A DNA stretch of 64,000 nt from Nitrospira sp. (GTDB lineage Bacteria; Nitrospirota; Nitrospiria; Nitrospirales; Nitrospiraceae): contig JARFPM010000010.1 of NCBI GenBank assembly GCA_030444405.1, positions 1-64,000 on the forward strand, in the 5' to 3' direction. A program made the translations under genes and the position numbers. The first letter of the stretch is position 1; each line of letters starts with the position of its first letter. Positions 53,620 to 62,014 of this stretch are shown here, in pieces. The notes beneath the pieces are model-generated. The model saw only the letters and a list, made by a program, of their open reading frames with translations. It ran no database searches and was not told the DNA's origin.

Positions 53620-55902
53620 ATGCCACTCAACGCCTTTATCATTCGCCCATTCGGGATTAAGGATGTATTGTTGCCAGGCAAAGAGGAACTCGTCGAAGGA
53701 GGGCGAGTCCGTGTCTCCAAGTTGATGAAAGTGGACTTCGAAGCCGTACACAAAAAACTCATTGCACCGGCCATGGGTCGATTGCACATCGAGGCGAATA
53801 CAACGGAAGCGGTGGTCGAGGCGGGGAACATCCGTGAAGACATGTTCCACCTGCTGATGACCGCTGATCTGGTCATTGCCGATGTCACCATCCACAACCC
53901 AAACGTGTTCTACGAACTCGGCATCAGGCATGCTTTCCGGGACAAGTTCACCTTTCTGATCCGAAGCGAGGGCAACGACGATCCGTTCGATCTCAAGACG
54001 GATCGCTACTTCTACTATAGCCACCAACGGCCTGAAGACAGCATTGAGAAACTATCCAAGGCAATCAGGGCGACATTGGCATCGGAACGAACTGATAGTC
54101 CGGTGTTCCGGCTGTTGCCACGCATGCGCGCGGAAGACCGGTCCCGGTTTATCTCGGTTCCGAGAGATTTTCTCGAGGATGTAGAACGGGCGAAGAAGTA
54201 TCGGCGCGGTGGCGATCTTCGCCTGTTAGCGCATGAATCCGAGGGGTTTCTCTGGGGAGTGGAAGCCCTCCGAGAGGTGGGCCGAGCGCAATTCGAGCTC
54301 AACTTCATCGGAGGTGCCCGCACGACCTGGGAGGAAATCGCCCAGCGCTATCCGCATGATGTCGAGGCCAATATGATGCTCTCGACGATCTATCAGCGCG
54401 TCAGTGACGGGACCCGATCCGAACAGGCGCTGGCGCGCATCTCCAAGCTCAATATCCCTGATGTCAATGTCGTCGCCGAGATCCAGGCACTCATCGGGCG
54501 AAATCTGAAGGCGAAGTGGGGGGAAAGCTGGTATCCGCAACTGCACGCCGCGCTGGAAAATGAAGCGAACGGGGTGCCTGGCTCAGGCGAAAAGGTGAAA
54601 GAATTTCGTGAGCGGGCACTGCGCTCTCCGCTGCTGCGAAAGGCGAGAGAAACCTATGCCGAAGCGTTTCGTGGGAATCTCAACTATACCTACGCGGGCT
54701 TAAGCGCGCTGTCGTTATTGGTGATGGAAGTCTCTTTGGCGAAGGAGTTTCCAGGAGCTTGGGCGGTGATGGCAGCCCGGGGCGAGGATCCGGCTGCGAC
54801 CTTGAAGAGTCTCTGCGATGAGATTGTGAGCCTCACCAGGGCCCTCGACTATGCCATTGCCGCTGAACGAAAGCGGCTGATCGCGCAAAACCGCGTCGAT
54901 TTTTGGTTTGAGACCATGGAGGCCGCGTTTCTCTGTTTGACGGCGGACAATAAAGAGAAGGTCGCCCAATCATACTTGGAAGCGATGTTGTGGGCACCTC
55001 GCTATGCCGAGGCCTCCATGCGGCGAGCCTTGGCGCTCTATGTCGATTTGAACACGAAACATCCCGACCATCCGACCATCGATTTGCAGGCCAATGTCAG
55101 GGCTGCACTAGACGTCATTCGGCGGGAAGAGCCGAAGAAGAAGAGCGGCAACATCCTCATGTTCGTCGGCCTGAGGATGGAGGAAGCGGAGGCGGATGCT
55201 CATGACAACCACGATAAGTCGGACGGGCCGATACGATTCCTCCAGCATTCGCTGGCGGCAACTGCAAAGCGGGAAATTCGAAACGCCATTGATCGGGAGC
55301 AGACCAATCACGGAGAAATTTTGTTTGGCATGGCGGCTGCGGCCAATGGATCGGACCTGCTGTTTCATGAAGTCTGCGATGAGATGGCGATCAAGACCCG
55401 GCTCTATCTCGCTCTGCCCAAGGATCAGTACATCGGCGAATACGTGGCGTCGGCGGGAGTAGAGTGGGTGGAGCGATTCAATAAAATCTATCGGGCTCGC
55501 AGAGTCGAGGCGCGCAAGGTGGGCCTGGTGGAAGCGGATAGCGAGATGATTGTCAACGTGCTCTCCGATACCATGGAAATGCCGCGGTGGCTCCAGAGTA
55601 TGTCGTCCTATACGGTGGGCAAGCGCAACGCGGTCTGGATGCTCCAACATGCCATGGTGCAGCGGTATCTCCATGATGCCGAAGGTACGAACGTCACATT
55701 GATGGTTCTCTGGGATCGCAACAAGGTCGAGGCCAAAGGGAGCATGGCCGATTTGGTCGACCTCGGGCAAAAACACGGGATCAAGGTCGTGCATATCGAT
55801 TGTTCGGAATGGGGGAAGACTCACACCCAAACTGAAGAGGCGGAGAGTAACGGAGCTGACCATGACTATGCGTCCGCGCTGGAGCTTACGCACATGCCGT
55901 AG
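53620..55902 (+). CDS. Large signalling-type protein: deoxyribosyltransferase/TIR-like N-terminus, helical repeats, SLOG-like C-terminus
   Basis: The 760-aa product has three parts. Residues ~1-150 look like the nucleoside 2-deoxyribosyltransferase/TIR-like fold: LNAFIIRPFG, then GNIREDMFHLLMTADLVIADVTIHNPNVFYELGIRHA with a conserved acidic residue. Residues ~190-500 are helical and TPR-like, as in proteins with the DUF4071 (TRAF-binding-like) region. Residues ~509-670 resemble a Rossmann SLOG domain: GNILMFVGLRM, then ILFGMAAAANGSDLLFHEVCDEM and RLYLALPKDQYIGEYVA. Such domain sets occur in nucleotide-based signalling and immunity, but no function is assigned to this one. AAAGGAG lies 8 bases before ATG. 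The upstream frame is open to 53503 without support. Confidence 0.75.
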   Translation: MPLNAFIIRPFGIKDVLLPGKEELVEGGRVRVSKLMKVDFEAVHKKLIAPAMGRLHIEANTTEAVVEAGNIREDMFHLLMTADLVIADVTIHNPNVFYELGIRHAFRDKFTFLIRSEGNDDPFDLKTDRYFYYSHQRPEDSIEKLSKAIRATLASERTDSPVFRLLPRMRAEDRSRFISVPRDFLEDVERAKKYRRGGDLRLLAHESEGFLWGVEALREVGRAQFELNFIGGARTTWEEIAQRYPHDVEANMMLSTIYQRVSDGTRSEQALARISKLNIPDVNVVAEIQALIGRNLKAKWGESWYPQLHAALENEANGVPGSGEKVKEFRERALRSPLLRKARETYAEAFRGNLNYTYAGLSALSLLVMEVSLAKEFPGAWAVMAARGEDPAATLKSLCDEIVSLTRALDYAIAAERKRLIAQNRVDFWFETMEAAFLCLTADNKEKVAQSYLEAMLWAPRYAEASMRRALALYVDLNTKHPDHPTIDLQANVRAALDVIRREEPKKKSGNILMFVGLRMEEAEADAHDNHDKSDGPIRFLQHSLAATAKREIRNAIDREQTNHGEILFGMAAAANGSDLLFHEVCDEMAIKTRLYLALPKDQYIGEYVASAGVEWVERFNKIYRARRVEARKVGLVEADSEMIVNVLSDTMEMPRWLQSMSSYTVGKRNAVWMLQHAMVQRYLHDAEGTNVTLMVLWDRNKVEAKGSMADLVDLGQKHGIKVVHIDCSEWGKTHTQTEEAESNGADHDYASALELTHMP

Positions 55903-56032
55903 ATGATCCAGAGGTAGCAGCTCGGAATGAAATTCGACATTGAATCAATAGTCAGAAGGTGACCATAATTTGCTCGACAATGTTTGATTTCAAGGCAACA
56001 TCTGTAGCTCTTTAGACCCTGTAGATCTTGCT

Positions 56033-57871
56033 ATGGCAACGAACTCAGCAGATTCAGCCCCATTCGTTTCACCGACTGCCCACCCAGGGATGGGGACCAT
56101 CCTGCTTGCGGGAGGTGTCGCGTTTCGCGTCTGGGCACCCTTTGCATCAGAAGTGTTTGCAGCAGGAACGTTTAACCAATGGAGTGCGACGGCCAATCCG
56201 TTTGCCTGCGAAGGCAATGGCTATTGGTCGGTGGAAGTTCCCGGCGCGAAGATTGGCGACGAGTACCAGTTTGTGATCCGCTATGATGCGCAGCCGCTGA
56301 TCTGGCATAAGAACCCTTACGCGAGCGAACTGGTTAACTCGTCGGGCAACGCAGTTATTCACGATCCCAACTTCAACTGGACGGGCGACAACTTCACGAT
56401 GCCACCGTGGCATGAACTGGTCATCTACGAGATGCATGTGGGTACCTTCAATGATGCACCTGGCGAGGGTCCGGGCACATTCGACGAAATCGTGCCCAAG
56501 TTGCCCTATCTATGCGATCTGGGGATCAATGCGATCGAGATCATGCCGGTTGCCGAATATGCGATGGATTACTCGTGGGGATACAATCCATCACAGCCGT
56601 TCTCTGTGGAATCCGCGCTCGGTGGACCACAGGGCCTCTACCGGTTCGTCAAAGCCGCGCATGCACATGGCATCGCCGTGTTGCTCGACGTGGTGTACAA
56701 CCACGTGGGTCCTGGCGATCTCGACTTGTGGCGCTTCGACGGATGGTCTGATGCGAACCACGACGGTGGAATCTATATCTACGATAACGACCGTGCGCAT
56801 ACCAGTTGGGGCGATACGCGTCCCGATTACGGTCGGGGAGAGGTGCGGCAGTACTTCCGTGACAATGCGCTCTTCTGGCTCAATAAATATCGACTCGACG
56901 GCCTGCGGTTCGATTCTGTGGCGAATGTTCGCAACCGGAACGGCAATAACAACGACCCTGCCGGCGATTTGCCGGATGGCTGGGGGCTTCTGCAATGGAT
57001 CAACGATGACATTCGTGCGAGCCAACCATGGAAAATCACCATTGCAGAAGACTTACAGGACAACGAATGGATCACGAAAGACACAGGCGTAGGCGGGGCA
57101 GGGTTTGGCACCCAATGGGATGCGAGTTTTGTGCATCCCATCCGGCGTGCCATTATCTCTCCACGCGATGCCGATCGGGATATGCTGGCTGTGCGTGATG
57201 CCCTTTCTCATCGATACAATGAGAATGCGATGCAGCGGGTGATCTATACCGAGTCTCACGATGAAGTGGCGAATGGCAAGAGCCGCGTACCCGAAGAGAT
57301 CTGGCCGGGTCATGCCGACAGTTGGTTCTCCCGAAAGCGATCCACGCTTGGCGCAGGGATGGTGTTCACCGCACCAGGCATCCCGATGATGTTTCAGGGG
57401 CAGGAGTTCCTCGAAGACGAATACTTTCAAGACACGGTTCCCCTCGACTGGGGAAGGCTGCACACGTTCAGCGGTATTCATCTGCTGTACCGCGATCTGA
57501 TTCGGCTCCGCCGAAACTGGTTCAATCACACACGCGGGTTGCGGGGACAGCATATCCATGTCCATCATGTGAATAACTCAGACAAGGTGATCGCGTTTCA
57601 CCGTTGGGAACATGGTGGGCCAGGCGATGACGTCGTCGTTGTGGCGAATTTTGCCAACCGTAGTTATGCCAGCTATACCATTGGCCTGCCACGAGCAGGC
57701 CAATGGCGAGTGCGCTTCAACAGTGACTGGCAAGGCTATAGTGCGGACTTTGGTAACCACTTAGGCTACGACACCACGGCCGGAGGTGAGGCTCGGGATA
57801 CCATGCCGCTTCAAGCCAACGTGGGTATAGGGCCCTATACCATGTTGATTCTGTCGCAAGACAATGCGTGA
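56033..57871 (+). CDS. GH13 alpha-glucan enzyme with CBM48 (branching-enzyme-like)
   Basis: The 612-aa product has an N-terminal CBM48/E-set domain (~20-105, VAFRVWAPFASEVFAAGTFNQW) and a GH13 barrel. Its four conserved regions are DVVYNHVG (I), LRFDSVANVRN (II, nucleophile Asp), ITIAEDLQDNEW (III, acid/base Glu) and YTESHDEVANG (IV, His-Asp). A C-terminal beta domain follows. PGIPMMFQGQEFLEDEYFQDTVPLDW is typical of branching enzymes and maltooligosyltrehalose trehalohydrolases. Substrate cannot be fixed by eye: glycogen branching or another alpha-glucan. It stands alone, with no other glycogen genes nearby. Confidence 0.88.
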   Translation: MATNSADSAPFVSPTAHPGMGTILLAGGVAFRVWAPFASEVFAAGTFNQWSATANPFACEGNGYWSVEVPGAKIGDEYQFVIRYDAQPLIWHKNPYASELVNSSGNAVIHDPNFNWTGDNFTMPPWHELVIYEMHVGTFNDAPGEGPGTFDEIVPKLPYLCDLGINAIEIMPVAEYAMDYSWGYNPSQPFSVESALGGPQGLYRFVKAAHAHGIAVLLDVVYNHVGPGDLDLWRFDGWSDANHDGGIYIYDNDRAHTSWGDTRPDYGRGEVRQYFRDNALFWLNKYRLDGLRFDSVANVRNRNGNNNDPAGDLPDGWGLLQWINDDIRASQPWKITIAEDLQDNEWITKDTGVGGAGFGTQWDASFVHPIRRAIISPRDADRDMLAVRDALSHRYNENAMQRVIYTESHDEVANGKSRVPEEIWPGHADSWFSRKRSTLGAGMVFTAPGIPMMFQGQEFLEDEYFQDTVPLDWGRLHTFSGIHLLYRDLIRLRRNWFNHTRGLRGQHIHVHHVNNSDKVIAFHRWEHGGPGDDVVVVANFANRSYASYTIGLPRAGQWRVRFNSDWQGYSADFGNHLGYDTTAGGEARDTMPLQANVGIGPYTMLILSQDNA

Positions 57872-57939
57872 TGCCGGTAGGCTATGACTCTACAACGATT
57901 CTGGCTGGCTGCCGCCAGTGATCGACTGGAGCAACAGGC

Positions 57940-59382
57940 CTAATTCGAATTGCCTGTCTGCTTGGAACCAAAGCCTAGGTTTTTCGCAAGCCGCGAGAAC
58001 CAGGACGGTGGATCGCAGACATCCTCCTCCCAACGACCGCTGAGGATCGGGCTGATTTTGATATCTTGAAAGGTAATGTGGCGCGCGCCGATGAGTTTTT
58101 CCCGACAAACTCGATCGGTCAGCTCTTGACCATGGTGCTTGGTCAGCCAAGAGATATCCCAAACCCGGGCGGTCCGATCGCCAGAGGCGGTGACGATCTT
58201 GGTGCTGTCGGGGCTGAAGGTGGCTGACACGACGGGGAGGTCGTGTGCAAACCGCGCCAGTTCTTTGTGCGTCGCCACATCCCAGATGCTGGCGGTGTGG
58301 TCGTCAGAGGCGGTGACGATCTTGGTGCTGTCGGGGCTGAAGGCGACTGACATGACAGCGTCCCTGTAAGTAAAGCTAAAGCGAGCCAGTTCCTCCTTCG
58401 TCGTGGCGTCCCAAACCCGGGCGGTCTGATCGGCAGAGGCGGTGACGATCTTGGTGCTGTCGGGGCTGAAGGCGGCTGACGTAACGGAGCCTTCGTGTAT
58501 CAGTATGGCTTGTATAGCTGACGCATGAGCCGCTCGGGTTAACTGAGGCGCTGCTTCAAGGGAGGTAGGTGATAGCCAGGTGTCTTTTGTGGCCAGGGTG
58601 GCGAAACGAAGGGCTCGGTCAAAGTGGCCTGAGTCGCTGGCGTTCTGAGCAGCAGTTGCTAACACCAAGGAGGCTTGATGGGCGATCTCTCTGGTTTGAA
58701 GTACTACGCCGATGATCCCTACAGTTAGCAAGAAGGTGAGCAGAGTGAGTGCGACAATAACTAGCCTGGTGATTGTTCGGAACCGACGATGTTGCTGGAC
58801 ATCCTCTCCGTCTAACTCGTCCTTTGGCCTGCCTAAGAGTGTCGAAGAGATGTCGAGGACCGCAGGGCGGAATTGCGAGTGGCGTAAGGAGAGGTTCGCG
58901 ACTAATTTTGCCCAGCGCAGATCGACATAGAGGGGCTCATCCTTGAATTTGCCCTCCAAAACGGCTGGAAGAGCGTTGGTCTTTGTCCAATTGAAATCTC
59001 CGGCAGACGCATCCCAAACTGCCTCTCCTTCAGTCAGTACAAGAAACAGGGTTTGGGCTGTACGATGGTCTAGCCACCAGTCCACCTCCTTTTGCACCCA
59101 TGGTGACTGCGCTGCCTGGGGTGACGCCAAGAGGAGGAAATATTCTGATTCAGATAGCGCTCCCTGAATTGATGGCCATAGTTCAGGAGTCATGGCGAGG
59201 CTGGTCTTATCTCGGAAGACTCGCATGGCTCGCAGTCGATACCAGGGCTTGGTGAATTGATGCAGAGCGGTTTGCAAGGCTGGCGCTAGTTTGCCGTCCG
59301 CTGCGTGACTGTAGGACATGAAGGCGTTGTATTTATATGAGCTGCTTGCGTTCATGGTCGAGTGCGAACGGCCTGCTAACAT
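57940..59382 (-). CDS. TIR - transmembrane - WD40 repeat protein
   Basis: The 480-aa product has a TIR domain (~18-180: YNAFMSYSHAADGKLAPALQ, VFRDKTSLAMTPELWPSIQ, YFLLLASPQAAQSPWVQKEV, with Glu99 in the place of the catalytic NADase residue). A membrane helix (~206-228) and a helical stretch follow, then three WD40-type repeats (~295-425) with SVTSAAFSPDSTKIVTASADQTARVWD and near-identical copies. The repeats are only three, fewer than a closed propeller needs. TIR-WD40 proteins are thought to act in stress or phage defence through NAD+ cleavage. ATG 59355 (nine codons in) is an alternative start. Convergent with the GH13 gene. Confidence 0.87.
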   Translation of the reverse strand: MLAGRSHSTMNASSSYKYNAFMSYSHAADGKLAPALQTALHQFTKPWYRLRAMRVFRDKTSLAMTPELWPSIQGALSESEYFLLLASPQAAQSPWVQKEVDWWLDHRTAQTLFLVLTEGEAVWDASAGDFNWTKTNALPAVLEGKFKDEPLYVDLRWAKLVANLSLRHSQFRPAVLDISSTLLGRPKDELDGEDVQQHRRFRTITRLVIVALTLLTFLLTVGIIGVVLQTREIAHQASLVLATAAQNASDSGHFDRALRFATLATKDTWLSPTSLEAAPQLTRAAHASAIQAILIHEGSVTSAAFSPDSTKIVTASADQTARVWDATTKEELARFSFTYRDAVMSVAFSPDSTKIVTASDDHTASIWDVATHKELARFAHDLPVVSATFSPDSTKIVTASGDRTARVWDISWLTKHHGQELTDRVCREKLIGARHITFQDIKISPILSGRWEEDVCDPPSWFSRLAKNLGFGSKQTGNSN

Positions 59383-59518
59383 TGGTGTTGTTGAGACTCG
59401 AATAGATAGGAACGCAACCAGTTACGCGTAGGCGACAATACGTGCGGATTATGCAACAGGCTTGCCTTTCCTGCAACGCAAGATGCCGCGTACTGGAAGG
59501 GTAGATTCAGGAGGTGTA

Positions 59519-59614
59519 ATGTCAGCAGGACGACACGCTCGTATCAGTTTTGATACGGTTGTATCTGATTGGATCCTGCAACGCAGTCAGCCATTTGCAG
59601 GTAGTCCGTTGTGA
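59519..59614 (+). other. Candidate 31-codon small ORF with perfect ribosome site
   Basis: AGGAGGTG (59509-59516) precedes ATG 59519 by about 4 bases. The frame reads MSAGRHARISFDTVVSDWIL and continues QRSQPFAGSPL to TGA 59612-59614. It contains a hairpin (CGTATCA-GTTT-TGATACG, about 59540-59557) and lies between copies of an 11-bp direct repeat CCTGCAACGCA (59470-59480 and 59575-59585). I do not recognise it. It could be a small gene or the left-over of a mobile element. Confidence 0.35.
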
Positions 59615-59622
59615 AGGCAAAT

Positions 59623-60285
59623 CTAAGCTAAGCTCGCCAACACAGCCTGCGTGGTCTTGAAATGCAACTTGGCCACTGACCCCAGCCGGTCCTGTCCGTG
59701 TTTTTTGATAACCATCTTTGCGGCGAGTTCAACGGCTGGAGACGCGCCCTTAGGCAGAGTGGTGCCGACTTCGCTGGAGAGACGTTTCAATCGAAGTAAA
59801 AATTCTGCGCGGGCTAGGATCGATGCGGCAGCGACGGCAAGGTCGGATTCTGCCTTCGTCCGCTGTTCCAACACGATCTTTCGCCCCTTTTCCTGCAGCG
59901 CATTCAGAATCAATCGTTCGTTCCCGAACTGATCGGCAATAGCCCGCTCACAGGTGACTCGTTCAAGCAAGGTTTCGAGGGCCTTGGCATGGCCCCAGGC
60001 GAGGAGGCGATTGAGATTTTTGATCTTGGCATAGAGTTCGTTGTATTTTTGCGGCCCGATGGTGATGATGCTGTGGGGGCAGATGGTCTTGATGTCTGGT
60101 GCCATCTCCAGCACACGCCCGTCTGAAATCTTCTTGCTGTCCCGTACCTCCATGAGCCGCAACTCTCCCTGCGTCGTGGCATCGACAAACACAGCCGCGA
60201 TGACGAGTGGGCCGAAGTAATCGCCCTTCCCAGATTCGTCAATGCCGATGCGATCGACTCTGCTGCGGGGACCTTTTCCCATCAT
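59623..60285 (-). CDS. rnhC: Ribonuclease HIII
   Basis: The 220-aa nuclease cuts RNA in RNA-DNA hybrids. It has the type 2 core DRIGIDESGKGDYFGPLVIAAV (the GKGDYFGP form marks RNase HIII rather than HII), RDSKKISD and ESDLAVAAASILARAEFLL. The catalytic D-E-D-D residues are present. It lacks the N-terminal TBP-like domain of Bacillus RNase HIII. ATG 60285 is preferred because AGAGGGAG lies 10 bases upstream; longer starts at 60312 or 60336 are possible. Confidence 0.88.
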   Translation of the reverse strand: MMGKGPRSRVDRIGIDESGKGDYFGPLVIAAVFVDATTQGELRLMEVRDSKKISDGRVLEMAPDIKTICPHSIITIGPQKYNELYAKIKNLNRLLAWGHAKALETLLERVTCERAIADQFGNERLILNALQEKGRKIVLEQRTKAESDLAVAAASILARAEFLLRLKRLSSEVGTTLPKGASPAVELAAKMVIKKHGQDRLGSVAKLHFKTTQAVLASLA

Positions 60286-60399
60286 TGAATTCAGACTCCC
60301 TCTAGAAATCATGCTGAGCGGGCGGTAATCTACCAATCCAATACAGGAGGGTCAATCGATCGCGACTGACCTAGCAGGACGTGTTTGGTTGGGGGGTTG

Positions 60400-61269
60400 A
60401 TGATGCAAATGCGACGACTGATCCGTACGAGGACGATCGTATGTCTCCTCGTAGGAGGGATCGGCTTAAGTGGATGTCAGACGAATCCCTATACAGGTCG
60501 GTCGCAGCTGCTGATGACATCGGTCGGTCAAGAAATGCAAATGGGCGCTCAGGCGTACGATCAGGTCAGGAGTGATCCGAAAGTGAAGCTTTCGCAGGCC
60601 CCACGTGAGATCGAGCCGGTTAAACGGGTGGCGGCTCGCATTGTCGAGGCTGCCAAGCGCTCGAAATATGCCGAGATGGCCCAGCAGTTTCAGTGGGAAG
60701 TCTCGGTGATTAAAGATGACAAGACGGCCAATGCCTTTGCGCTTCCCGGTGGAAAGATGGCAGTCTACACCGGGATTTTTCCAGTAGCCAAGACGGAGGC
60801 CGGGTTGGCCGCGGTGATGGGGCATGAAGTGGTGCATGCCTTGGCCCGCCATGGGGCGGAGCGAATGAGTCAAGGGCAAGTGACGAATATTGGGTTGCAA
60901 GTAGTCGGTGCAGCGATTGGGCTCAGCGGGGGGGACCCCATGCTCGGTCAAGCTACGATGGCCGCGTTGGGTGTAGGGGCGCAGGTCGGCCTCCTGCTTC
61001 CCTACAGCCGAAAACATGAATCAGAAGCTGATTACATCGGGATCCTCCTTGCTGCTGACGCCGGCTACGATCCACAGGAATCGGTACATTTATGGGAACG
61101 GATGGAGCAACTGTCTGGTGGCGGTGGTCCGGCGGAGTTCTTATCGACTCACCCTGGCCATGAGACTCGGATTGAGCAGTTAAAGAAATGGATGCCTGAG
61201 GCCATGGCCATCTATCAGAAAAGAGCCCCAATGCCAGCCACCCCTTTACCAGAAGTCGGTGGTAGGTAA
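60400..61269 (+). CDS. M48-family metalloprotease, lipoprotein
   Basis: The 289-aa product has a lipoprotein signal (VCLLVGGIGLSGCQTNPYTG), and a zinc protease core with VMGHEVVHALARHGAERMSQG (HExxH) and the third ligand Glu in ESEADYIGILLAADAGYDPQ. SQLLMTSVGQEMQMG near the N-terminus and LSTHPGHETRIEQLKKWMPEA at the end match the LoiP/YcaL and BepA-related outer-membrane quality-control proteases. It probably faces the periplasm, removing misfolded outer-membrane proteins. Divergent from rnhC. Confidence 0.93.
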   Translation: MMQMRRLIRTRTIVCLLVGGIGLSGCQTNPYTGRSQLLMTSVGQEMQMGAQAYDQVRSDPKVKLSQAPREIEPVKRVAARIVEAAKRSKYAEMAQQFQWEVSVIKDDKTANAFALPGGKMAVYTGIFPVAKTEAGLAAVMGHEVVHALARHGAERMSQGQVTNIGLQVVGAAIGLSGGDPMLGQATMAALGVGAQVGLLLPYSRKHESEADYIGILLAADAGYDPQESVHLWERMEQLSGGGGPAEFLSTHPGHETRIEQLKKWMPEAMAIYQKRAPMPATPLPEVGGR

Positions 61270-61317
61270 AGGCTCTTGCCATTCGTGGCCAGTCGTAAGG
61301 GAGATTGATCCGTCCGC

Positions 61318-61347
61318 TTGTTCCCGACCTGCATCATTCTTTATACT
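61318..61347 (+). promoter_or_regulatory. Promoter of rnpB
   Basis: TTGTTC (61318-61323), an 18-base spacer and TATACT (61342-61347) lie 6 bases before the predicted 5' end of RNase P RNA. Confidence 0.65.
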
Positions 61348-61352
61348 GAACC

Positions 61353-61790
61353 TGCGTGGGTGGAAGGCTGGATGGTCGCTCGGTGCGTTTTGCATCGAGA
61401 GGAAAGTCCGGACTCCAAGGGCGGGGCGCTGGGTAACTCCCAGGCGGAGCAATCCGACACCAGCACCACAGAAATCAAACCGCCGATGGCCAAGGCGATG
61501 GGATCCCATCTGCTCGCTGCGGCTCAGGTAAGGGTGAAACGGTGGGGTAAGAGCCCACCGCGGTGGTGGTGACATCACCGGCACGGTAAGCGTCGCCCGG
61601 TGCAAGGCCAAATAGGAAGGCATGTGCGGGCTCTTCAGGGGCTCTGTACACCGGCTGGCCCGGTCGAGGTCTTCGGGTAGGTCGCTTGAGGTTCGAGGTA
61701 ACTCGAATCCCAGAGAAATGATCATCCAGGCAAAGAGGGAAACTTCTTTGCCGGACAGAATCCGGCTTATAGGTTTTCTGCCCACGCACT
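61353..61790 (+). ncRNA. rnpB: RNase P RNA (class A)
   Basis: The ends pair as P1 (TGCGTGGG 61353-61360 with CCCACGCA 61781-61788). Universal blocks are GAGGAAAGTCCGGACTCC (CR-I, P4 5' side), the AGGGTGAAACGGTGGGGTAAGAGCCCACCG region in the specificity domain, the AGGCAAAGAGGGAAACTTCTTTGCC hairpin region, and ACAGAATCCGGCTTATAGG (CR-V, P4 3' side). Length about 436 bases with P-stems of the bacterial A type. A T-run (CTTTTTC) follows as terminator. It is the catalytic RNA that matures tRNA 5' ends. Confidence 0.96.
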
Positions 61791-61860
61791 TTTTCACCGA
61801 AAGCTCCTTTTCTGAAAGGTTTCAGGCGTTCTCCTTTTTGGCGCTCCGCTCGGCGTTGTA

Positions 61861-61890
61861 TTGACGGTCCTTCATAGAGGATGCTAGGAT
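61861..61890 (+). promoter_or_regulatory. Candidate promoter of ilvBN
   Basis: TTGACG (61861-61866), an 18-base spacer and TAGGAT (61885-61890) with an extended -10 TGC form a good sigma-70-type promoter. It gives a leader of about 115 bases before ilvB. Confidence 0.65.
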
Positions 61891-61929
61891 CTCGAATCTT
61901 CCCCTTGATTTCACACACATTTCTGCACG

Positions 61930-61988
61930 ATGATGCGTGCTTCGCAAGGGGTACCGTTGTAAGGTCTCACTATCGACAGGAGACCTTA
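61930..61988 (+). promoter_or_regulatory. ilvB leader: 10-codon ORF and 9-bp hairpin
   Basis: A mini-ORF (ATG 61930, MMRASQGVPL, TAA 61960-61962) ends exactly where a 9-bp perfect stem begins (TAAGGTCTC 61960-61968 with GAGACCTTA 61980-61988). It has a Val and a Leu codon just before its stop but no ribosome site. The layout recalls a translation-sensitive leader. A T-run is absent, so a classical attenuator is not shown. Confidence 0.4.
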
Positions 61989-62014
61989 TGCATGCGGTTG
62001 GAGGGAGGGGTGCC

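Noticed and set aside
58180-58500. Short regularly spaced repeats as a CRISPR array
   Set aside because: The repeats are 123-129 bases apart, lie in frame and encode WD40 blades; no cas genes are present.
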